The notes under the pieces were generated by a model. The model was not told the origin of the DNA. It saw only the letters and a list, made by a program, of their open reading frames with translations, and did no database searches. Shown here piece by piece: positions 58,535 through 64,000 of a stretch of DNA of 64,000 nt. The number at the start of each line of letters is the position of its first letter. Position 1 is the first letter of the stretch. Made by a program: the position numbers and the translations under genes. This stretch comes from Bacteroidales bacterium (GTDB lineage: Bacteria > Bacillota > Clostridia > Lachnospirales > Lachnospiraceae), in NCBI GenBank assembly GCA_023664535.1, contig JAMPFJ010000016.1:1-64000 (forward strand), written 5' to 3'.

Positions 58535-61468
58535 ATGAGAATAGGGTTAGATGTAGGCTCCACAACATTAAAGTGTGTAGTACTGGATAGTCAGGATAAG
58601 ATTGTGTATAAGGATTATCAGAGGCATTTTTCGCAGATTACCGCTAAAACAGTGGGAATGCTCGACGATATTATGAAACAGTTTCCTGACGAGAAGGAGA
58701 TGAGTCTTTGCATATCCGGGTCAGCGGGGATGGGAATTGCAGATTCTCTGGGGATTCCCTTTGAACAGGAGGTATATGCGACCAGGGTAGCAGTAAATCA
58801 AAGGATTCCCGGTACAGATGTTGTCATCGAGTTAGGCGGGGAGGATGCCAAGATTTTATTTTTGACCGATGGTCTTGAGGTACGGATGAACGGGAGCTGT
58901 GCCGGGGGAACCGGTGCATTTATCGACCAGATGGCGACGCTGCTGGGCATGGAGGCAGGAGAAATGAATGAGGCGGCAAAACAGTATGACAAGGTGTATA
59001 CCATTGCCAGCCGCTGCGGAGTGTTTGCTAAATCCGATGTTCAGCCTCTTCTTAATCAGGGAGCGCAGAAAAACGATATATCAGCAAGTATTTTCTACGC
59101 CGTGGTTAACCAGACCATAGCAGGTCTTGCCCAGGGGCGTGAGATTGAGGGAAAAGTAGTCTACTTAGGTGGTCCGCTGACCTTTTTATCCGAGCTTCGC
59201 AGAGCCTTTGACAAAACGTTAAAGCTGGAGGGAATTGCACCGGAGGATTCGCTTTATTTTGTTGCGATAGGGGCGGCACTTAAGAAGGACAGCAAAAGCT
59301 TCAGTTTAAGCGAACTGAGGGAAAAGATTGACGGTTATACGGCAGCCGGAGGCTATGTGAGCTGTAAGCCGCTGTTCACTTCCGAGGAAGATTATGAAGC
59401 GTTTCTGGAACGGCATAAGAGAAATTCAGAGCATATCCGGCAGGTAGACAGCCTGTCCGGACTGGCATATTTAGGGATAGATGCAGGTTCAACTACGGTT
59501 AAAGCGGTTGTAGTGGATGAGGACGCCAATATTTTACGCTCCGAGTATCTTCCCAACGGTGGAAATCCGGTACCGATTATCAAGAATTTTTTAGAGAAGC
59601 TTTATGACGAATATCCGGATATCCGTATTGGGGCGGCGGCGGTAACCGGTTACGGTGAGGAAATGATAATGAATGCCTTCGGTGTGGACTTTGGCATTGT
59701 GGAAACCGTGGCGCATTTTACCGCAGCGAAGAAATTTCAGCCGGATGTGGATTTTATTATTGATATTGGCGGTCAGGACATCAAATGCTTCCAGATTCGC
59801 AATAATGCCATTGACAATATTTTCTTAAACGAGGCCTGCTCCTCCGGATGTGGTTCGTTCTTACAGACCTTTGCAGGCGCTTTAGGATATCCGATTGCGG
59901 ATTTTGCCCGGCTCGGGCTGTTTGCGGATAAGCCGGTGGACCTTGGTTCAAGATGTACCGTATTCATGAATTCTTCCGTGAAACAGGCGCAAAAGGATGG
60001 CGCCACGATTGAAAATATATCGGCAGGATTATCCATTTCCGTTGTGAAAAACGCATTGTACAAGGTTATCCGTGCGGCTTCCGCCAGACAGCTTGGCGAG
60101 CATATTGTCGTACAGGGGGGGACGTTTCTGAATAATGCGGTGCTGAGAGCCTTTGAGCAGGAAATTGGTCATGACGTGGTCAGACCGGAGATGGCGGGAA
60201 TTATGGGCGCCTATGGCGCAGCGCTGTATGCGAGGGAAAACAGTACGGGGAAAAGTACGATTCTGGATGCCGAGGGGCTTGCGGGTTTTAAGCATGAGAT
60301 TACAATGACAACCTGTAACGGCTGCAATAACCATTGCAAGCTGACGGTGAATACCTTTGATAGTGGAAGAAGGTTTATCAGCGGAAACCGCTGTGACAAG
60401 CCGACGGCGAAGAAAGCCGACGGTGCGCAGTATGATTTATATGATTATAAGTTAAGGCTTTTGGAGGATTACCGGCATTCCGGTATTCCGAAAGAAAAGG
60501 CAAGGGGAACCATAGGGATTCCGATGGGGCTGAATATGTATGAGCTTCTGCCCTTTTGGTATACCCTGTTTACGAGACTGGGCTTTAACGTGGTAACGTC
60601 GCCCAATTCCAGCAGAAGCCTCTATTTAAGCGGACAGCACACGATACCCTCCGATACCGTATGCTTTCCTGCCAAGCTGATGCACGGGCATATTGAAGCG
60701 TTGTTAAAAGAGGATGTGGACGCTATTTTTTATCCCTGCTTAAGCTATAATTTTGACGAGGGAATCGGGGATAACCATTATAATTGTCCGGTGGTTGCTT
60801 ACTATCCGGAGGTACTGGAGGCAAATGTAAAGGCATTAAAAGAGGTTACGTTTATTTATGAGTATTTAGGTATCCACAGAAGAAAAGATTTTACGAAAAA
60901 GTTTCATGCGGTACTGGAAAAATATTTCGGTAAGATAAAGCTGTCCGATGTGATGATGGCGTGTAATTATGCCTATGATGAGCATGATAAGCACATGCGC
61001 CTGGTACGCATGGAGGGAAGAAAGTATCTGCGCATCGCGAAACGGGAGGGAAGACCGGTTATTGTACTGGCAGGACGCCCCTATCATCTGGATCCGGAAA
61101 TCAATCATGGAATCAGTAAACTGATTTGTGATTTGGGTGCGGTTGTGGTAACGGAGGATTCTGTATCGGATATGGCGGAGCATGTTGACACGAAGGTATT
61201 GAATCAGTGGATGTATCATTCGAGAATGTATGCGGCGGCGCAGTATGTAGCCGATGAACAGAATCCGAATTTGAATCTGGTGCAGCTGGTATCCTTCGGC
61301 TGTGGCGTGGATGCAATAACAACGGATGAAGTGAGACGTATTTTAGAGGAAAAGGGAAAAATCTATACCCAGATTAAAATTGACGAGATTACGAATCTTG
61401 GCGCAGTTAAGATTCGTCTTAGAAGCTTGTTTGCAGCAACGAAGCAGAAGGGGGCAGAGCAGGAATGA
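58535..61468 (+). CDS. 2-hydroxyacyl-CoA dehydratase activator-like protein (double BcrAD/BadFG domain)
   Basis: This 977-residue protein begins with an ASKHA-type ATPase domain (GLDVGSTTLKCVVLD at 4-18, cluster cysteines in GSCAGGTGAF and SRCGVFAKS). A second similar domain (GIDAGSTTVKAVVVD, EACSSGCGSF, SRCTVFMNSS) runs from about 310 to 560, followed by a cysteine-rich DUF2229-type part (TCNGCNNHCKL, FISGNRCDKP). In HgdC-type enzymes two such domains share a [4Fe-4S] cluster and drive electrons into a dehydratase with ATP. The downstream gene overlaps by four bases and supplies a dehydratase-like partner. The two form a split version of the long clostridial activase fusion. Substrate unknown. 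Confidence 0.88.
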   Translation: MRIGLDVGSTTLKCVVLDSQDKIVYKDYQRHFSQITAKTVGMLDDIMKQFPDEKEMSLCISGSAGMGIADSLGIPFEQEVYATRVAVNQRIPGTDVVIELGGEDAKILFLTDGLEVRMNGSCAGGTGAFIDQMATLLGMEAGEMNEAAKQYDKVYTIASRCGVFAKSDVQPLLNQGAQKNDISASIFYAVVNQTIAGLAQGREIEGKVVYLGGPLTFLSELRRAFDKTLKLEGIAPEDSLYFVAIGAALKKDSKSFSLSELREKIDGYTAAGGYVSCKPLFTSEEDYEAFLERHKRNSEHIRQVDSLSGLAYLGIDAGSTTVKAVVVDEDANILRSEYLPNGGNPVPIIKNFLEKLYDEYPDIRIGAAAVTGYGEEMIMNAFGVDFGIVETVAHFTAAKKFQPDVDFIIDIGGQDIKCFQIRNNAIDNIFLNEACSSGCGSFLQTFAGALGYPIADFARLGLFADKPVDLGSRCTVFMNSSVKQAQKDGATIENISAGLSISVVKNALYKVIRAASARQLGEHIVVQGGTFLNNAVLRAFEQEIGHDVVRPEMAGIMGAYGAALYARENSTGKSTILDAEGLAGFKHEITMTTCNGCNNHCKLTVNTFDSGRRFISGNRCDKPTAKKADGAQYDLYDYKLRLLEDYRHSGIPKEKARGTIGIPMGLNMYELLPFWYTLFTRLGFNVVTSPNSSRSLYLSGQHTIPSDTVCFPAKLMHGHIEALLKEDVDAIFYPCLSYNFDEGIGDNHYNCPVVAYYPEVLEANVKALKEVTFIYEYLGIHRRKDFTKKFHAVLEKYFGKIKLSDVMMACNYAYDEHDKHMRLVRMEGRKYLRIAKREGRPVIVLAGRPYHLDPEINHGISKLICDLGAVVVTEDSVSDMAEHVDTKVLNQWMYHSRMYAAAQYVADEQNPNLNLVQLVSFGCGVDAITTDEVRRILEEKGKIYTQIKIDEITNLGAVKIRLRSLFAATKQKGAEQE

Positions 61469-62778
61469 GTGAAATGCAGGAACAGTCTTCATGTGCCGTA
61501 CCGGCCGAGACAGCGGTCAGTGCAGAACGTGTAGAATTTACAAAGGAAATGAAAAAGGACTATACCATATTGATTCCGGATATGCTGCCGGTACATTTTA
61601 AATTGCTGCGCAATATTTTTATCCAGCAGGGGTATCGGGTGGGATTGTTGAAAAACACCGGAAGAAAGGTTGTGGATACCGGGCTTAAGTATGTGCATAA
61701 TGATACCTGTTATCCGGCGCTTTTAGTCATTGGGCAGATGATTAGTGCATTACAGAGCGGAAAGTATGACGTAAATAAGGTTGCGCTGATGATTACCCAG
61801 ACGGGCGGCGGGTGCAGAGCCTCCAATTATATTCATCTGCTGCGAAAAGCATTACAGAAGGCGGGGCTTGGCCAGGTACCCGTTATTTCCCTGAACCTGT
61901 CTGGGCTGGAAAGCAACAGTGGATTCCACCTTACGCCGGAAATGCTTTACCAGGCGTTGATTGGGTTAACCTACGGAGATTTATTTATGCTGTTGAAGAA
62001 TCAGGTGCGTTCCTATGAGGTGAACAGGGGGGATGCGGATGAACTGATTAACCGATGGGTAAAGGAGCTCTCCCATCAGTTTAAGCACCGCAAAGGATAT
62101 ACGCCAAAGGGAATGGAGAAGAATATGCGGGCAATTGTGGAAGAGTTTGCGGGGATTCCCTTAAATAAGACGGCAAAAACAAGGGTTGGTGTGGTAGGAG
62201 AAATTTATGTGAAATATTCTTCCATGGCAAACAACAATCTGGAAAGCTTTCTGGTGGAGCAGGGGTGTGAGGTTATGGTTCCGGGAGTTATGGGCTTTAT
62301 GATGTTTAAGATTGACAACCGGATTGAGGACATCAATCTCTATGGCGGAAATCCGGCAAAGAAAAAGGTGGTCCAGGCGTTGATGAAATACTGTGAAATG
62401 CTGGAAAACGCATTATACGAGGCGGTTTCCAAATACAGTGATTTTATGCCGCCGTCAAAATATGCCCATATCAAATCCCTTGTTTCCGGAGTGGTTGGAC
62501 TTGGAAATAAAATGGGAGAAGGCTGGCTGCTGACGGCAGAGATGCTGGAGCTGGCGGAATCCGGTTACGGCAATATTATCTGTGCCCAGCCCTTTGGCTG
62601 TCTTCCTAATCATATTGTGGGCAAGGGAATGGTTAGAAAGGTGAAGGAGATTTATCCGAAAGCGAATATTGTTCCCATTGACTATGACCCGGGAGCAACA
62701 AAGGTTAACCAGGAAAACAGAATTAAGCTGATGCTTGCGGTGGCAAAGGAGGGGGAAAATGCACCGGAAGAAAATTAG
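61465..62778 (+). CDS. 2-hydroxyacyl-CoA dehydratase-family protein (activase partner)
   Basis: This 437-residue protein is translationally coupled to the activase (ATGA). It looks like the C-terminal piece of the long clostridial activase proteins, of HgdB/HgdC-associated type (DMLPVHFKLLRNIF, YVHNDTCYPALLVIGQMISAL, QTGGGCRASNYIHLLRKAL, QPFGCLPNHIVGKGMV). Cysteines in NDTC, GGGC and FGC are candidate cluster ligands. It is probably a redox partner or receptor of electrons from the activase. A direct dehydratase role for a known acid is not proven. Confidence 0.83.
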   Translation: MSEMQEQSSCAVPAETAVSAERVEFTKEMKKDYTILIPDMLPVHFKLLRNIFIQQGYRVGLLKNTGRKVVDTGLKYVHNDTCYPALLVIGQMISALQSGKYDVNKVALMITQTGGGCRASNYIHLLRKALQKAGLGQVPVISLNLSGLESNSGFHLTPEMLYQALIGLTYGDLFMLLKNQVRSYEVNRGDADELINRWVKELSHQFKHRKGYTPKGMEKNMRAIVEEFAGIPLNKTAKTRVGVVGEIYVKYSSMANNNLESFLVEQGCEVMVPGVMGFMMFKIDNRIEDINLYGGNPAKKKVVQALMKYCEMLENALYEAVSKYSDFMPPSKYAHIKSLVSGVVGLGNKMGEGWLLTAEMLELAESGYGNIICAQPFGCLPNHIVGKGMVRKVKEIYPKANIVPIDYDPGATKVNQENRIKLMLAVAKEGENAPEEN

Positions 62779-62809
62779 TTAATTATTGCTGGCTTCTTTA
62801 ATGACAATA

Positions 62810-62818
62810 TGCTATAAT
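62810..62818 (+). promoter_or_regulatory. Extended -10 promoter of the chemotaxis receptor
   Basis: TGCTATAAT (62810-62818) is a good extended -10, with a weak TGGCTT at -35 and 17-bp spacing. The gene starts about 37 bases further. Confidence 0.55.
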
Positions 62819-62854
62819 ATGGGCATCAAAACTAGACAGATATGAGGTGTGGCT

Positions 62855-64000
62855 ATGGAAAATACAATTCGACTGAGAAGAAAAAATGAAACGGCACTAA
62901 AGATTGTGATTGCATTGTCTGCTATTCGCTTGATTTTATCGGCGGTAAGCAGTAATTATCTGGCTAGTAAGGTCTGGATGATTATACAGATTGTGTTATG
63001 TGTGGCGTTAGCCGCCGGATGTGTAGTGATGTATATGCAGATGACAGACAGTGAACTGACAAAATTCATTGCCTGTTTTTCCTATGTTTTAGTAGCGGCA
63101 ATATCGGTGTTTAATAATGATGATGTGCATAATATGCTGCCGTTTTGTGCGATTATTGTGGTGACGCTGGTATATCTGGATGAGATGTTTAGCTTGATGT
63201 GTGCCGGAGCCTGTTGTGTTGTCATTATCATTAAAGCAATTCTGATGTTTGTTTCCAGTGGTGTCGCAGCCGGAGGAAGCTGGATTTTGGCGCTGATTCT
63301 ATTTATGGTTATGGCATATTCCCTTTATGTGACGGCAAGCAGTGTGGTGAGGGCGCAGGAAACCGACCAGCAGGAGATTAAATATCATCTGATGTATCAG
63401 GAAGAGATTACGCAGAATATGGTGGAGGTTGTGGAAAAGGGTAACCAGCATATTGAGCTGCTTCAGTCCAAGCTGGACAGCTTCCAGGATGCTACGGATG
63501 AGGTGGCAAAGAGTGTTGATGCAATTTCCCAGGGAGTAACCGATACGGTTACCAATATGGAGAGCCAGACGGATATGACTGCGCAGATTCAAGGGATTAT
63601 TGATGATTTGATTCGGGTAAAGGATTATACGCTTTCTTCTGCCAATGAGGCGGTTACTGCTACGGAAGCTGGCGGAAAGCTGGTGGAACAGTTAAAAGAA
63701 AAATCAGATGCCATTACAGTTGCAAACCAGAGTGTGAAAGAAGTGGCGCATGAATTACAGGAAAAAATCAGTTCGGCAGAGGAGATTACCCAGATTATCT
63801 ACCAGGTATCCTCCCAGACCAACCTGTTGGCATTAAATGCTTCCATTGAAGCGGCAAGGGCAGGAGAGGCAGGAAGAGGATTTTCGGTTGTGGCAGACGA
63901 GATTCGTAAGCTGGCGGATAATACTAAACAGTCTATTGATAAGATTACGAATCTGCTGCAGGGCGTTACGAAGCTGGCGGATCAGACCTCGGATTTGGTT
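62855..64000 (+). CDS. Methyl-accepting chemotaxis protein (3' end beyond window)
   Basis: The ATG at 62855 follows GAGGTG and the frame stays open to the last base, giving 382 codons. There are about six membrane helices in the first 170 residues with no large outside loop. A helical cytoplasmic domain follows, including the highly conserved hairpin tip [20 protein letters not shown] and the [13 protein letters not shown] segment. The absence of a periplasmic sensor suggests sensing by the membrane part. The methylation helices continue past the window. It supports a motile host. Confidence 0.92.
   Translation, partial: MENTIRLRRKNETALKIVIALSAIRLILSAVSSNYLASKVWMIIQIVLCVALAAGCVVMYMQMTDSELTKFIACFSYVLVAAISVFNNDDVHNMLPFCAIIVVTLVYLDEMFSLMCAGACCVVIIIKAILMFVSSGVAAGGSWILALILFMVMAYSLYVTASSVVRAQETDQQEIKYHLMYQEEITQNMVEVVEKGNQHIELLQSKLDSFQDATDEVAKSVDAISQGVTDTVTNMESQTDMTAQIQGIIDDLIRVKDYTLSSANEAVTATEAGGKLVEQLKEKSDAITVANQSVKEVAHELQEKISSAEEITQIIYQVSSQTNLLALNASIEAARAGEAGRGFSVVADEIRKLADNTKQSIDKITNLLQGVTKLADQTSDLV

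Noticed and set aside
1..64000. CRISPR arrays, tRNA or rRNA genes, prophage
   Set aside because: No regular spaced repeats, no tRNA-like cloverleaf with CCA or T-loop, and no phage structural genes were seen on either strand.

Overview
The window looks like chromosomal DNA of an endospore-forming, probably flagellated member of the Lachnospiraceae (Clostridia, Firmicutes). Evidence for this is a forespore regulator operon (spoIIAA-spoIIAB-sigF), a split spoVA set, strong AGGAGG-type ribosome sites, sigma-A type promoters, a T-box leader, a flagellin lysine methylase, c-di-GMP enzymes and a giant SpaA/Cna-type surface protein. I see no rRNA, tRNA, CRISPR array, insertion sequence or prophage. 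The only gene of a family tied to mobility is one Rpn/PD-(D/E)XK nuclease.

Layout. 1-3111: a Bce-type peptide-antibiotic ABC transporter with a BceR-like operator. 3220-6554: queF, folC, a 49-residue conserved-looking small ORF and a zinc-ribbon/TPR membrane protein. 6732-8321: spoIIAA-spoIIAB-sigF. 8443-10094: blaI/blaR1-like pair. 10249-18082: a LytTR-centred accessory region made of a stand-alone LytTR protein, a LytTR response regulator with a GHKL kinase, and five small non-membrane proteins of unknown function (P1-P5), with aroB embedded. 18200-19867: EAL phosphodiesterase with a degenerate GGDEF. 20056-21728: spoVAA-AB-AC on the minus strand behind a sigma-G-like promoter. 21912-27927: DHH phosphoesterase, proB, fliB, a YjdF-like membrane protein and a diguanylate cyclase with a sugar-binding-type sensor. 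28101-36272: a 2,723-residue cell-wall adhesin. 36300-38399: T-box and aspS. 38600-42158: Rpn nuclease, Na/Pi cotransporter, a 66-residue protein, MarR regulator. 42374-47888: ABC-class ATPase, zinc-ribbon/TPM pair, a CbiE/CbiT-like degenerate protein and a small lipoprotein. 48041-49493: spoVAD-spoVAE. 49559-52507: class A PBP with an extra C-terminal repeat domain. 52815-58306: IMPACT protein, lipoprotein, RND exporter. 58535-62778: split 2-hydroxyacyl-CoA dehydratase activator/dehydratase pair. 62855 onward: chemotaxis receptor, cut by the window end.

The most interesting region is 10.1-18.1 kb. Four promoter regions there (in front of the LytTR gene, the response regulator, P4 and P5) carry one or two copies of a half-site resembling TAGTCGTTTCATGC. 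Where there are two, they lie 20-21 bp apart, and the last half-site begins 45-46 bp before a plausible -10 box. This is the geometry expected of LytTR-activated promoters. It suggests an AgrA/AgrC-like two-component system controlling a set of small proteins with related N-termini (MGITEIG, MAITGIS, MEIGNTY, MEIGNVN) and a FlgL-like-starting protein (MRITTQML). None has a signal peptide. I propose, as inference, a LytTR regulon of leaderless, possibly flagellar-exported or cell-density-controlled proteins.

Other points worth checking are the AAC (Asn) specifier in the aspS T-box, the Asn-to-Asp change in the isopeptide position along the adhesin repeats, and the separation of spoVA into two loci, each with a sigma-G-like promoter.
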